A DNA stretch of 64,000 nt from Sphaerospermopsis torques-reginae ITEP-024 (GCF_019598945.1 NZ_CP080598.1:4464001-4528000); one strand, 5' to 3'; numbered from the stretch's first letter, positions 27,786 through 36,630 are shown. Notes: generated by a model not told the origin, from the letters alone. Numbers and translations: made by a program.

Positions 27786-28523
27786 TTAATTCAAAGCTAC
27801 TCTCAAGGTTTTGAGAATTTTATTAATTGCCATGAAAGTTTCATTTTGGGAGAGTTTTTGGAGAGTAGGTAGATCACTTTTTTTGATAATACGATTGTAG
27901 GTTTCAATAGCTTTATTTAAGCTATTGATGTTGACGTTTATGTTGGGCGTTCCAGCAGCCTGAGCAATGGCAGAATCACCTTTCAGACTTTTAGTAGTTG
28001 CTACTAGCTGTTCTATACCTGGTATATTTGATACTCTATTATCATTAATTGCAGCGACGTCTTCGGCTAAACGAGTTGCATCCTCTGAGCTAAGACCACC
28101 CTCTTGTAAATCAGTAGCAACTTGACTGGTAACATTATCATTTCCTTGTACTAGGCTGGCAACAGCGGCAGCACCACCTGTTGTACCACCTGTCGTACCA
28201 CCTGTTGTACCACCTTCACGTGCTGCGATGTCGGCTATTACTTGAGAGGCAGTATCACTCAACTCTGTCGCAATGGTCGGTGTAACAGTAAGCTCGACAT
28301 TACCACCAGGACCAGCAGTAACAGAAACACCTGTTATTGGTGATATTGCTGGTGTTGCTATTCCAAACAATGTTTGAACTGCCGCAGTCTCCGCAACGAG
28401 AGCGGATATATCAGTTCCTTGGGCTGGTTGTTGACCGGCATTGGCTCTGGGGGGAGAAGCAGCCAAAGAACCTAATAATATAGAGATTAAACCCAAGGAG
28501 AGGGTGAATTTTTGTTTAATCAT
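27786..28523 (-). CDS. Secreted protein of unknown function
   Basis: A protein of 245 residues from the ATG at 28523. A longer frame to 28643 would start in dispersed-repeat DNA. The signal peptide is clear: MIKQKFTLSLGLISILLGSL, AASPPRANA, likely cut after ANA. The mature part is Ala/Thr/Val-rich, with a tandem Gly-Gly-Thr repeat (GGTTGGTTGGTTGG) near residue 115 produced by a 12-bp DNA repeat, and ends in predicted helices (TLQKLSQNETFMAINKILKT). No family is recognised. The neighbour at 28700 also has a signal peptide and points the same way, so the two may form an operon. Confidence 0.7.
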   Translation of the reverse strand: MIKQKFTLSLGLISILLGSLAASPPRANAGQQPAQGTDISALVAETAAVQTLFGIATPAISPITGVSVTAGPGGNVELTVTPTIATELSDTASQVIADIAAREGGTTGGTTGGTTGGAAAVASLVQGNDNVTSQVATDLQEGGLSSEDATRLAEDVAAINDNRVSNIPGIEQLVATTKSLKGDSAIAQAAGTPNINVNINSLNKAIETYNRIIKKSDLPTLQKLSQNETFMAINKILKTLRVALN

Positions 28524-28610
28524 GGTTTTGCCCTTTTTAGCTGAAATTGCCGTAGTGAAAAAAACAAATTTTAGAACCAATACCTTCGCCAAAATCAAAA
28601 ATATCTTGAT

Positions 28611-28679
28611 TTGTAGGTTGGGTTGAGGAACGAAACCCAACAAATACGTTGGGTTTGACTTCGTTCAACCCAACCTACG
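28611..28679. repeat. Palindromic dispersed repeat (TAGGTTGGGTT...AACCCAACCTA)
   Basis: About 69 bp of near-perfect dyad between two secreted-protein genes: TGTAGGTTGGGTTGAGGAAC, then GAAACCCAACAAA, then the complementary arm. Related copies lie at 15592-15664, 23220-23263 (partial) and 38782-38812 (partial). Confidence 0.8.
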
Positions 28680-28699
28680 GGAAAATGGCAAAGGTATTG

Positions 28700-29866
28700 T
28701 TAGAACTGAAGACTATAACCTGCACTTAAACTAAATCCAGAACTATTAAGATTGTCAGTGACATCGGTAAAGATAGCATTGATTACCACAGGACTTTGTT
28801 TGAAGGGAACAAAAGAAGCACCTAAGTTAAGACCACTTCCAGTCCAACTACTAACAAGGGATGCTTGTGGTGTGACTCTATAACCTATGCTGCCAAATAA
28901 GTTGAGATCATTATCACCGGCATTTCTAGCACCTTTGGATCTGAAACTGCCACTACCAACACCCAAAGAAACAGAGAGTGCGTCAAATCTCTGGCTAACT
29001 ACACCATAGATAGTCTCTTGGGGAATATCTGCTTCTCCCCATTTAATGGCATTTGACCAACCAACGGCTACGGCTGTATCCCTGGACAGGATTCTGTGTA
29101 GTTTTAAGCCTACGGTACCACTATCACCAAAGTCTCCAAAGAAGTTATCTTGACCACCGAGACTGATAATATTGAAGGCGACTTCTAGACCTGCTGATTT
29201 CACTGCGTTTCCTAAACCAAAACCGAGAGATAGAGAACCATCTACTTTGCCATCAAAAGGAAAGAATAGTCCACCACCAACAAAGGCTTGTCCCCAACTT
29301 GCACCATAGCCTGTGGGTGTACCTGCACTGGAACCAGGGGCACCTTTGAGGGGAGGTTCAATTTGAATAATGGGATCAATCAGTAGTTCCTGGCGTAGTC
29401 TATTTGCTTCTACAAAAGTATCACCTACAGTTGTACCAGCAGAGGGATCTACTTGAGCGATGGTTTGAGGTTGTTTGGGCTGAAGAGAAGACTTTTTCAG
29501 AGAAGAGTTTTGATTTGCTTGTTGAAAGGTATCACCGAGGCTGGTAGAGAAATCTAGCTGTGAGATAGTTTGAGGTGCTGGGGAAAACTTCAGCGGTTGA
29601 TTATTTTCAATAACTGTATCTTGAGATTCTTGGCTGAAATTTTGCCTAAAATTTTGGCTGGATACTGTTTCTAGCTGGGTTTCTAATTCGTTGCTGACAG
29701 TAGCAGGAACTGAGTTATCAACCGCAGAAGCGGGTTTTGTGCCGGCAGATGTAGATAGTAAAAGGCAGCCTAATATATTGATGCTTAGGAACTGCATCCA
29801 GTTGGCTGAGATGATGTTGGCGAATTTGCGTGTAGTCAAAGTTGTACTCCTCACACTTTTATACAT
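28700..29866 (-). CDS. Secreted/outer-membrane-like protein of unknown function
   Basis: Up to 388 residues. It has a signal-type hydrophobic segment (FLSINILGCLLLSTSAG) followed by TKPASA, an Asn/Gln-rich linker (residues ~45-140), then Gly-rich alternating hydrophobic strands (SLSLGFGLGNAVKSAGLEVA, LNLFGSIGYRVTPQASLVSS) ending in FSLSAGYSLQF; the terminal Phe after a strand is typical of beta-barrel outer membrane proteins. The ATG at 29866 is one start; a TTG at 29839 preceded by GAGGAG at good spacing may be the real one. It probably forms a small barrel; the function is unknown. Confidence 0.65.
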   Translation of the reverse strand: MYKSVRSTTLTTRKFANIISANWMQFLSINILGCLLLSTSAGTKPASAVDNSVPATVSNELETQLETVSSQNFRQNFSQESQDTVIENNQPLKFSPAPQTISQLDFSTSLGDTFQQANQNSSLKKSSLQPKQPQTIAQVDPSAGTTVGDTFVEANRLRQELLIDPIIQIEPPLKGAPGSSAGTPTGYGASWGQAFVGGGLFFPFDGKVDGSLSLGFGLGNAVKSAGLEVAFNIISLGGQDNFFGDFGDSGTVGLKLHRILSRDTAVAVGWSNAIKWGEADIPQETIYGVVSQRFDALSVSLGVGSGSFRSKGARNAGDNDLNLFGSIGYRVTPQASLVSSWTGSGLNLGASFVPFKQSPVVINAIFTDVTDNLNSSGFSLSAGYSLQF

Positions 29867-30450
29867 TTGTTTCGTGTCACTGTTATAGCATTTTTTTGCT
29901 AAAAACCAAACTTTTACCAGTGCTGATATTTTTAAATTTACTCAGACTGAGTGAGGATCAATATTTTTAACAAGTTAATTACTATTTTGTTTATCAGTTT
30001 TTTTTAGGTTTTCTGTCAACTGACTAAAGATTAAAAACTCTTGAGTATTGAACCGAAAAATGTAATTAAAAGTTACAATATTTCAGTATTAATAAGTATT
30101 AATACGTTTTTAGTAACTTTGTTAATTTATAGTTACAGCACATTCCATCTACATGAACGGAAACTGCTGTAATTTATGATTGAATAAAATCTTGATGTCT
30201 GTACTAATGATTAAATACAGCTTTATGTAGGAATAATATTTGAATTTTGAATAAAACTCAGTACAACTAAATCTTATCAAACCGTTTTGCCTTTTGCCTT
30301 TTGCCTACCTAAACAAATAATTTGACGAATAAAATCGGATTACCATAGGTATTAAGTTATGAAAATGCAATGTGGTGTATTAAATATCTCGAAAATGAAT
30401 GTAGGGACAATTCATGAATGGTTTTTACATCCATTACCACCAGATGTCTA
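29867..30450. other. Intergenic region with inverted dispersed repeat
   Basis: AT-rich, no ORF seen. It holds the inverted copy of the 12668 repeat (30222-30349) and a short CATTCATGAA... phrase also found near 27715 (ATTCATGAATTGTCCCTACA / GTAGGGACAATTCATGAATG), another dispersed repeat. Confidence 0.55.
30222..30349 (-). repeat. Dispersed ~130-bp repeat, copy 2 (inverted to 12668)
   Basis: Reverse complement shows the same block order as 12668-12800: CTATGGTAATCCGATTTTAT, GGCAAAAGGCAAAAGGC, GATTTAGTTGTACTGAG, TTCAAATATTATTCCTACAT. Confidence 0.65.
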
Positions 30451-30990
30451 TTAAGTTAAATGATTTTCTAACAAAGATGCGATCGCCTCTGGATGAATTT
30501 TATTATATTGTTTTTTACCCAACATTAAAACACAATTAGGGGCGCTACTACAACGTTTTTGACAGTCGGTGTGTTCAATTTTAACTTTATGCAGTAAACC
30601 GCGATCGCACAAAGTTTTTTCTAATTCTGATAATAAACCTTTACTACCTCGTTTCACACAACCAGATTTTTGACAAACCATAATCTTAGCTTGTGTTTCT
30701 TTTAATTGATAATTAATTGGACAAAAACCAACTTGTTGGACTCTATAAGCTATGAGTTTTATTTTATTTTTGCGTGGATTTAATTGGCTAATTCCCTGAA
30801 TACGAATTTGTTCACCGGGTACTAAAGATGCAACTAAATAACAGAGTAAATCTTGAGGTATTTTAATTTTAATCTTGCCAGCAGGAACAGCCAAACGTAA
30901 ATGTTTATATTTTTCGGGTTTATTACCGACAAAACATAAAAATTGTCCTTCTAGATTTAATTCCGATAATGTGAGATATTTTTCACCCAT
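30451..30990 (-). CDS. Thioredoxin-fold [2Fe-2S] ferredoxin domain protein
   Basis: A protein of 179 residues from the ATG at 30990 (SD GAGGG eight bases upstream; the ATG five codons earlier is weaker). The C-terminal half is a thioredoxin-like [2Fe-2S] ferredoxin: CQKSGCVKRGSKGLL, then TDCQKRCSSAPNCVLM with the second cysteine pair. The N-terminal ~100 residues (GEKYLTLSELNLEGQFLCFV) form a beta-rich extension seen in cyanobacterial members. It lies about 190 bp downstream of nifT in the same direction and may carry electrons in heterocysts, but that link rests on position alone. Confidence 0.8.
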   Translation of the reverse strand: MGEKYLTLSELNLEGQFLCFVGNKPEKYKHLRLAVPAGKIKIKIPQDLLCYLVASLVPGEQIRIQGISQLNPRKNKIKLIAYRVQQVGFCPINYQLKETQAKIMVCQKSGCVKRGSKGLLSELEKTLCDRGLLHKVKIEHTDCQKRCSSAPNCVLMLGKKQYNKIHPEAIASLLENHLT

Positions 30991-31178
30991 ATTGATAACC
31001 CTCACGAGATAAAATGAGAGAAGTAAGCATTCAGCTATCAGTAATCAGTAATCAGCTTATAATAGCAAAAACAAAGATTTAGCAGCATTAATTGAGGAAG
31101 TTTACACTCTCTGCATTTGTGATCATTGTTTGTATTTTAGCCTTGAAAGCTGATAGCTGACGGCTGACGGCTGAATAC

Positions 31179-31382
31179 TTATGAAAGACGTTTAGCTTCG
31201 ACAGTTTGGGGTAAATTTTCTTGTGCTGGGATTTCACTAAATTCTAATTCCCAACCATTAGCTAAAGTGAGAACTTTACCTGCTTCACTATCTGTTTGTT
31301 TCACAACTTCTTCTTCTAGGTCTTTTTTAGCGACATAGACAACCAAAGTTCCAGCATCATTCGTCCGTAGCATTACTTTCAT
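31179..31382 (-). CDS. nifT: Nitrogen fixation protein NifT
   Basis: A protein of 67 residues that starts MKVMLRTNDAGTLVVYVAKK and contains DLEEEVV and GWELEFSEIP, matching NifT/FixU. The start overlaps the end of nifZ by 26 bases, a usual sign of translational coupling. The family is linked to nitrogenase maturation, but its exact job is not known and it is often dispensable. Confidence 0.9.
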   Translation of the reverse strand: MKVMLRTNDAGTLVVYVAKKDLEEEVVKQTDSEAGKVLTLANGWELEFSEIPAQENLPQTVEAKRLS

Positions 31383-31647
31383 GTGATTTTTCCTCAGCAG
31401 ATTCTAGTTCTCTTTTGCGACAACCGATGATGTACCCTGTATCTAAAAAATGTACGGCATATATATAGTAAGCTTGTAAAAAAGTTCCTATACTTGCCAC
31501 ATAACCAACATCTCCAATTTTGGCTAAAACTTCGCCAATTTCTCGCCCTGGAAAAGTACCATCATTTTTGATGAGTTTCTTAACTCGGACTTTTTCACCA
31601 ATTTCAAACACTGGTGGATCATTTAGTTCTATTTCATCTCGCTGCAT
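31357..31647 (-). CDS. nifZ: Nitrogen fixation protein NifZ
   Basis: A protein of 96 residues with the NifZ core: PPVFEIGEKVRVKKLIKNDG, GREIGEVLAKIGDVGYV, and YYIYAVHFLDTGYIIGCRKR. It overlaps the end of nifV by 14 bases and the start of nifT by 26, so the three genes are one transcript. In other diazotrophs NifZ assists formation of the second P-cluster of the MoFe protein. Confidence 0.92.
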   Translation of the reverse strand: MQRDEIELNDPPVFEIGEKVRVKKLIKNDGTFPGREIGEVLAKIGDVGYVASIGTFLQAYYIYAVHFLDTGYIIGCRKRELESAEEKSHESNATDE

Positions 31648-32767
31648 GAAAATACCTCTGTTCTTGTACTAAATTCAATAATTCTTCTGTGGAAAGATTG
31701 CGTTTTTTGATGGTAGATTCATGGCGAACTGCATTTAAAACAGCTTGGGTTTCTTCGTCATTCAAAAATATCCCATGCTGTGCTAATAAGTTAGATAATA
31801 AATGCCTTCCAGAATGTTTACCGATGACTAAACGACGTTCCCAACCTACTGCTTCTGGTGCAAATGGTTCATAGGTTTCTGGGTTTTTCAGGACACCATC
31901 AGCATGAATTCCTGACTCGTGAGCAAAGGTATTTTCACCGACAATTGCTTTCCAAGGTGGCACGTTTGCACCTGCAGCATTAGCAACTAATTGAGATAGT
32001 TTTAAGAAATTTTTTGTATCAATTCCTAAGTCAACATTGTAGATATGTTTTAAAGCCATAACAACTTCTTCTAAAGCTGCGTTTCCTGCTCTTTCTCCTA
32101 AACCATTCACGGTGGTATTTACAGAAACTGCGCCGGCTCTAATTCCTGCAATAGCATTAGCAGTTGCTAAACCAAAATCATTATGGGTGTGAATTTCTAC
32201 GGGAATTGATAAAGTAGATACTAATCGTTTAACTTTGAGGTGAGTTTTAAAAGGTTCAAGGATTCCCACTGTATCACAAAAACGAAATCTAGATGCACCC
32301 CATTCTTGAGCATATAAAGCTACATCTTCGAGGAAACTTTCATCTGCTCTAGAAGAATCTTCTCCCCCTACTGCTACCCATAAATCATGATCTAGGGCAA
32401 AGTTAATACAGTCTTTTAGTCTTTGTAAACTAACTCGCCATTGACCATGAAATTTGGCGGCAATTTGAATACCAGAAACGGGAATAGCAATATGTATTCT
32501 TTTGATTCCACAGGCAATAGAGGCTTTTATATCTGAGATAACTGCACGATTCCAAGCTAGTAATTTAGTATCTAAATTTAACTCAGAAATTGCTTTGATA
32601 GCACGAATTTCTTCCTCTCCCATTGCGGGTATACCTACTTCTAATTCTGGTACACCAATGGCATCGAGAAATTTGGCGATCGCTACTTTTTCTTCTAAGT
32701 TAAAAGCAACTCCCGCTGCTTGTTCTCCGTCACGTAACGTAGTATCATTAATACTAATTTGACTCAT
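31634..32767 (-). CDS. nifV: Homocitrate synthase
   Basis: A protein of 377 residues from the ATG at 32767 ([20 protein letters not shown]); two upstream in-frame ATGs are possible but less family-like. DTTLRDGEQ is the DRE-TIM metal/acetyl-CoA motif; [20 protein letters not shown] holds the metal-binding Hx[21 protein letters not shown] and HESGIHADG are the other NifV/LeuA blocks. It condenses acetyl-CoA with 2-oxoglutarate to make the homocitrate ligand of FeMo-co. It overlaps nifZ by 14 bases. About 300 bp with a perfect inverted repeat (32850-32878) precede it. Confidence 0.95.
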   Translation of the reverse strand: MSQISINDTTLRDGEQAAGVAFNLEEKVAIAKFLDAIGVPELEVGIPAMGEEEIRAIKAISELNLDTKLLAWNRAVISDIKASIACGIKRIHIAIPVSGIQIAAKFHGQWRVSLQRLKDCINFALDHDLWVAVGGEDSSRADESFLEDVALYAQEWGASRFRFCDTVGILEPFKTHLKVKRLVSTLSIPVEIHTHNDFGLATANAIAGIRAGAVSVNTTVNGLGERAGNAALEEVVMALKHIYNVDLGIDTKNFLKLSQLVANAAGANVPPWKAIVGENTFAHESGIHADGVLKNPETYEPFAPEAVGWERRLVIGKHSGRHLLSNLLAQHGIFLNDEETQAVLNAVRHESTIKKRNLSTEELLNLVQEQRYFHAAR

Positions 32768-33085
32768 CTCAAACATTCCTCTAGCCAAGTTTTACTGTAA
32801 ACGTTCAGCTATTAGTGGTCAGATTTTTGACGTTTACGCCACAAAACACTATTTGATCATCTAAGGATTGATCAAATATTCTGACTCCTGAATCCTGAAT
32901 TCTTAGTTTTTACTAATGTCCTTTAATGCTACAATGGCCATTCCACATAGATATAAAGCAAATATTAATTTTTTTAGATAACTGCTAAAAATAACAGGAG
33001 TTATTCAAAACAGTTGATAATATTTAATTATTGCTCAATCACTCACACCACATCTGTATGTTAGAAAACTAAATTTCGGTATCAT
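32768..33085. other. Interval upstream of nifV
   Basis: No ORF seen. The notable item is the perfect inverted repeat at 32850-32878; an AT-rich stretch and a TGCTACAATGG phrase near 32930 could hold minus-strand promoter elements, but I cannot assign them. Confidence 0.5.
32850..32878. promoter_or_regulatory. Perfect 10-bp inverted repeat upstream of nifV
   Basis: TATTTGATCA and TGATCAAATA are exact complements separated by nine bases, 72 bp upstream of the chosen nifV start. It may be an operator, or a hairpin that limits read-through from upstream genes. No long T-run follows on either strand, so a simple terminator is not obvious. Confidence 0.45.
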
Positions 33086-33205
33086 TTAGGAAGATTTATT
33101 TTGCTCATGTTTGGGATGTTCTACAAATAGCCAGTAGCTAATATAGCTATTAGTAAGTCCTGTCAGTAACAAAATACTCAGTCCAGCAATTAAACTCGTA
33201 ATCAT
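33086..33205 (-). CDS. Small single-pass membrane protein in the nif cluster
   Basis: A 39-residue ORF starting MITSLIAGLSILLLTGLTNS, with a hydrophobic helix followed by YISYWLFVEHPKHEQNKSS. It has a good ribosome site (GAGG, eight bases before the ATG). It sits between the DUF2949 gene and nifV on the same strand, so it may be co-transcribed. I do not recognise a family; the good start and position make it more than a chance ORF. Confidence 0.5.
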   Translation of the reverse strand: MITSLIAGLSILLLTGLTNSYISYWLFVEHPKHEQNKSS

Positions 33206-33225
33206 AATATTTACCTCATAATTAA

Positions 33226-33312
33226 GAAGTCAGGAGTCAGGAGTCAGGAGTCAGAATATATATTTCTGGAAGATCCTGATATTTTTTAATTGTCAATTGT
33301 CAATTGACAATT
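33226..33312. repeat. Heptamer arrays (AGTCAGG)n and (TTGTCAA)n
   Basis: Short AGTCAGG units at 33228-33254, then TTGTCAA / TTGACAA units at 33288-33315 forming a self-complementary stretch, between the 39-residue ORF and the DUF2949 gene. Confidence 0.7.
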
Positions 33313-33321
33313 TTCAATTGA

Positions 33322-33519
33322 TTAACCTTGTTCGACTAACCAATCAAAAATCTTTTCTAACTGTTGTAAATCTATCAAACCATATTGCCAAAGCAGCATG
33401 GGAATGGGACCTTGATCAAATTCACGATGTCGCAAAGCAACAGCAATATCAGCTTTTGAAAGTGACAGTTCACTATGTATAAATTGCAATAATTTCTTAT
33501 CGCTGTTACGGTTTACCAT
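33322..33519 (-). CDS. DUF2949 family protein
   Basis: A protein of 65 residues: MVNRNSDKKLLQFIHSELSL, SKADIAVALRHREFDQGPIP, MLLWQYGLIDLQQLEKIFDW. This is the full-length DUF2949 pattern, a cyanobacterial family of unknown function. It lies between the Asr1405-type gene and nifV in the same direction. I recall small genes in comparable positions in Anabaena nifP-nifVZT clusters, so a role connected to heterocyst nitrogen fixation is possible. Confidence 0.85.
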   Translation of the reverse strand: MVNRNSDKKLLQFIHSELSLSKADIAVALRHREFDQGPIPMLLWQYGLIDLQQLEKIFDWLVEQG

Positions 33520-33805
33520 AAGTTGACGTTCAAAATATCAAAATAGACACAGATTTACCTGCTAATTTCACTCCATTACAGAATAAAATATGTCAGAAAA
33601 ATTGGAGATTTAGCAGATGGTAAAAAATAAGTGAAACCTAAGCTTAGGTTAATTGTCGTAATTATGCAAGTGAAATTGTGAGTGAACAATAACTTTGACT
33701 ATGACAGAAGATAAATTAAATTTGCATCTTGAATTTACTTCTGATATTGTGGTGATTAAACCTGAGATAAGTCGTGAATTGTATCACTCACATCGGTTTT
33801 GAGAA

Positions 33806-34063
33806 TTAGCCATTATAACCGCAGTACCAACAACTTTCTAACCATTCCACTAATTCCTCACGAGAAGCTAAAAATTGCATGATGGTATTTTGCACAATCA
33901 CTGCCTCTTTGAAGCTATTAATTTGCACTCTTAAAGAACCATCCGGTTCACAACTACAGGCAATCATTAACTCTTGCAAGCGGTGAAAAATTTCCGAGCG
34001 ATCGCTCAAAGGAATTTCCAAAAATTGTTCACCTAAAGCCAAAAAGTTACCATTCAAGGACAT
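33806..34063 (-). CDS. Asr1405/Asl0597 family protein
   Basis: A protein of 85 residues, MSLNGNFLALGEQFLEIPLS, with CSCEPDGSLRVQINSFKEAV and a C-terminal SREELVEWLESCWYCG. It matches the family named after Anabaena Asr1405, a small cyanobacterial protein. Four cysteines in two pairs (CSC, CWYC) could bind a metal or form disulfides. It is the gene after nifP in the leftward cluster. Function unknown. Confidence 0.85.
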   Translation of the reverse strand: MSLNGNFLALGEQFLEIPLSDRSEIFHRLQELMIACSCEPDGSLRVQINSFKEAVIVQNTIMQFLASREELVEWLESCWYCGYNG

Positions 34064-34189
34064 AAATTACTGCTCGTTGATAGGCAAAGTTTACAGTTTT
34101 CTCATATAGCAGGAGTCAGGAGTCAGGAGGAAAACGCTTTTGTCGAGAAAATTCCATCCTCAATTTGTGAACTACCGATATTTCCATTG

Positions 34190-34918
34190 CTATACATCAT
34201 CTTGTTGATGATTTTTGAGAGTTTTAACTTGTTGTTCAAGTTGTTCAATGCGGGAAAGTAAAGAACGAATTATACCTGCTTCCACATCGGGTAATTTTCC
34301 ATGTTCTAAAGGAGAAATGCGTTTTTTCTGTTTTTGGGAAATAATGCGCCCAGGAATACCAACCACGGTAGAATCAGGAGGAACATCACGTAAAACGATA
34401 GAACCTGCACCGATCCGCACGCGATCGCTAATTTGAATATTTCCCAAAACTTTCGCACCTGCACCCACAACCACGTTATTACCTAAAGTGGGATGACGTT
34501 TACCGCTTTCTTTCCCTGTTCCACCGAGAGTTACACCTTGATAAATGAGTGTATAATCGCCGATAATGGCAGTTTCACCAATAACCACACCCATCCCATG
34601 ATCGATAAATACACCTTTACCAATTTTTGCACCTGGATGAATTTCAATACCTGTAAAAAATCGTCCCCAATGAGAAATTAAACGGGGAATAAAACCCACT
34701 TTACGAATGTGTAACCAATGGGCGAGACGATGTAAACAAAGAGCATGAAAACCAGGATAACAAAAGATAACTTCTAACCAATTTCGTGCGGCTGGATCAC
34801 GCTCAAAAATGATGCGAAAATCACTCATTAATGGCTCTAAAAAATCGCCAGAGAGTAGATTTTTCCGCGAGTCTGTATTTGCAGCTTGGGTTTTGAGACT
34901 GTCTAGAGACTGTTGCAT
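34190..34918 (-). CDS. nifP: Serine O-acetyltransferase, nif-associated
   Basis: A protein of 242 residues. The core [20 protein letters not shown] starts near residue 31 and continues with the left-handed beta-helix of CysE enzymes: [55 protein letters not shown] (catalytic Asp/His and CoA site) and [13 protein letters not shown]. The C-terminal end is a coiled coil ([19 protein letters not shown]). It makes O-acetylserine for cysteine, raising supply for nitrogenase Fe-S clusters. The position before nifV-Z-T supports NifP rather than a housekeeping CysE. A conserved module shared with nifB lies upstream at 35006-35162. Confidence 0.88.
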   Translation of the reverse strand: MQQSLDSLKTQAANTDSRKNLLSGDFLEPLMSDFRIIFERDPAARNWLEVIFCYPGFHALCLHRLAHWLHIRKVGFIPRLISHWGRFFTGIEIHPGAKIGKGVFIDHGMGVVIGETAIIGDYTLIYQGVTLGGTGKESGKRHPTLGNNVVVGAGAKVLGNIQISDRVRIGAGSIVLRDVPPDSTVVGIPGRIISQKQKKRISPLEHGKLPDVEAGIIRSLLSRIEQLEQQVKTLKNHQQDDV

Positions 34919-35005
34919 CGGTACTGTCTGGTTAAGAGAGCCATGTTGTGTTTTTCTGCTTATATCAGGTGACTCGAAAGCAGAGAAAATCCCAGCTACC
35001 GATTA

Positions 35006-35162
35006 GATTTATTGAATTTATTAAGATTGTACTCAATAGGTTTAAACCCCTATTTAACAGATATTTAACACAAATTTACATTTTCTGTTGGGGTAGGGGT
35101 ACTAGCTTTTTAGCACAGGGGTACGGGTATTTTTGGGGTTAGGTTTGAGGTTTTTTGTACTC
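35006..35162 (-). promoter_or_regulatory. nif regulatory module upstream of nifP (shared with nifB)
   Basis: Read toward nifP, the order is GAGTACAA (35155-35162), CGTACCCC (35118-35125), CTAGTACCC (35097-35105), ATAGGGG, GAGTACAA (35027-35034) and AATAAATTCAATAAATC (35006-35022). The same boxes in the same order and spacing (within one base at each step) precede nifB at 44119-44275. It ends 88 bp before the nifP start. I infer binding sites for a common nif activator; CnfR/PatB, the known heterocyst nif activator, is the first candidate. Confidence 0.75.
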
Positions 35163-35165
35163 AAT

Positions 35166-35561
35166 TAAATCTATTTGCCTGTGAGAGTTACAGCGATTTA
35201 GGCAAGATATTTTGAGATATATTAAGTTGTACTCAGTTGATGAGAAAAGTTGTGTTAATGACGGAAAATAAAGGTTTTATGTATTTGCTGTTACTATTAT
35301 TAGTGTAGAGTTTTGGTAGTCAAAAGACCGATTTCTTTATTTTGTTTTAGGATTTTATTTTCTGTAGGGGGGAATACAAAATAGCAATAGGTAGGAATAA
35401 AAGTTGAGTGATCAGAGAATTTTACTTAGTATTGGTTATGTTCTTATGTTATAATTGTCAGAATCAGGATGTCCAGGATTAGAGGATTTACAGGATGAGA
35501 ATATTAAATATCTTGTGAAAATTATGGTATAATCTAAAAAATAATCAACACCACAAGACTT
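35166..35561. other. Intergenic region between the nifP control region and the first TA module
   Basis: AT-rich, no ORF seen. It includes the phrase CAGGATGTCCAGGATTAGAG (35465-35485), a common cyanobacterial repeat, and the likely promoter of the downstream antitoxin-toxin pair in the last 60 bp (TATAATC near 35530). Confidence 0.5.
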
Positions 35562-35825
35562 ATGCTAAAAACAGTCGAAGGTATTTATCGAGACGGACAG
35601 ATTGAATTTACCGAAATTCCCGAAAATGTCAATAATAGTACCCAGGTTCTCATTACTTTTCTCGATCCTGGTAAAATTGAACCTAGCAAGATACGCCAAT
35701 TAATTGAGCATTTGGAAACTATTGCTGGTATTCAGCAGGGTTTTGAAGAACTCAACAGTGGCCAAACTCGTCCTCTTGCAGATTTTATTCAGGAAATGCA
35801 ACAGAAATATGACATTTCAAGTTGA
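35562..35825 (+). CDS. Putative antitoxin of a ParE-type module
   Basis: A protein of 87 residues: MLKTVEGIYRDGQIEFTEIP at the start resembles the short beta-hairpin DNA-binding fold of DUF104/AbrB-like antitoxins, and the C-terminal helix (EPSKIRQLIEHLETIAGIQQ) would wrap the toxin. Its last 17 bases overlap the downstream ParE-like toxin gene, which fixes the pairing. Role inferred from context. Confidence 0.75.
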   Translation: MLKTVEGIYRDGQIEFTEIPENVNNSTQVLITFLDPGKIEPSKIRQLIEHLETIAGIQQGFEELNSGQTRPLADFIQEMQQKYDISS

Positions 35826-36138
35826 AATTACTCCAATTGCGGAAAAACAGATTGAGCAAGCATATCGTTGGTATCGAGAACGTAATCCTGAATTTGCTGA
35901 TACCTGGTTTCGAGGATTGATGAATGCTATTGCTACTTTACAAGATAAACCCCAGCGTTGTGCTTTGGCAGTTGAACATGAGATTTTTCCAGAAGAAGTT
36001 CGTCAATTGCTTTATGGTAAATCTAAAAATATTTACAGAGTGATGTTTACAATTAGAGACAATATTGTATCTGTTTTATATGTTCGCCATGCGGCTCAAG
36101 CACCTATGACAGTTGATGATTTAGAAGATTTAATTTAA
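35809..36138 (+). CDS. RelE/ParE-family toxin
   Basis: A protein of 109 residues from the ATG at 35809; longer in-frame starts run inside the antitoxin gene. It shows the ParE fold: FQVEITPIAEKQIEQAYRWY, a central loop, then YGKSKNIYRVMFTIRDNIVS and VLYVRHAAQ. It probably inhibits gyrase or cleaves mRNA when free of its partner. It overlaps the antitoxin gene by 17 bases, so translation is coupled. Confidence 0.85.
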   Translation: MTFQVEITPIAEKQIEQAYRWYRERNPEFADTWFRGLMNAIATLQDKPQRCALAVEHEIFPEEVRQLLYGKSKNIYRVMFTIRDNIVSVLYVRHAAQAPMTVDDLEDLI

Positions 36139-36161
36139 TTTTGTTCTACTTAAATAATGTC

Positions 36162-36630
36162 CTATTCCACCTGCTTGACAACCTCCAAAGGTAAATCTAG
36201 CACTTCTGCAATTTGTTCATCACTTAAACCAAAATACCTTAATTTATCAATTTTTTCTATCTGAGTTTTATTCTTTTTCCGATGTTTGAATTTAGGATGA
36301 ATAGAATTATTTTTATCTGATTTATTTTTAGGATTTTTACAGCTAATTTTTATACTACCTTTTCCAAATATATTACTATTATTATCACCGATATTATCAC
36401 CGAAAGAAATATTTATATTTCCCTGTCGTTCCAGAACAGATTTAAGATTTCAGTTCATAACCTACATCCTTTGCATGACCGGCGCTACAACCACATTCTT
36501 CAGCAATATCAGCATACTTTTGATGATTGAGTGAACCTTCAATTACTGCACGTTGTATGTCGTTCAGATGCTCACCTGTGTTGAGATAAACAGCGTCATC
36601 CACAAATTGTAGTAGTTCGTGAATCTGCAT
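36162..36630 (-). pseudogene. Broken vMAP-N-type HTH protein
   Basis: The first 58 residues (MQIHELLQFVDDAVYLNTGE, NDIQRAVIEGSLNHQKYADI, CGCSAGHAKDVGYEL) match the N-terminal helix-turn-helix found in cyanobacterial vWA-MoxR-associated (vMAP) and NB-ARC/AAA proteins. The frame stops at 36442; shifted by one, it continues KSVLERQGNINISFGDNIG and an Asn/Lys-rich tail to KLRYFGLSDEQIAEVLDLPL at 36164. In full genes the segment LGEDxxKSN lies between these parts, so a small deletion with frameshift broke the gene. The C-terminal effector domain is missing too. Confidence 0.6.

Noticed and set aside
34190-34918. Housekeeping CysE instead of NifP
   Set aside because: The enzyme family alone cannot tell, but position in a nif cluster and the shared nif module upstream favour NifP.
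35006-35162. NtcA sites (GTA-N8-TAC) within the nif module
   Set aside because: GTAC motifs are frequent there but I find no GTA-N8-TAC with a correctly placed -10 box, so I do not claim NtcA binding.
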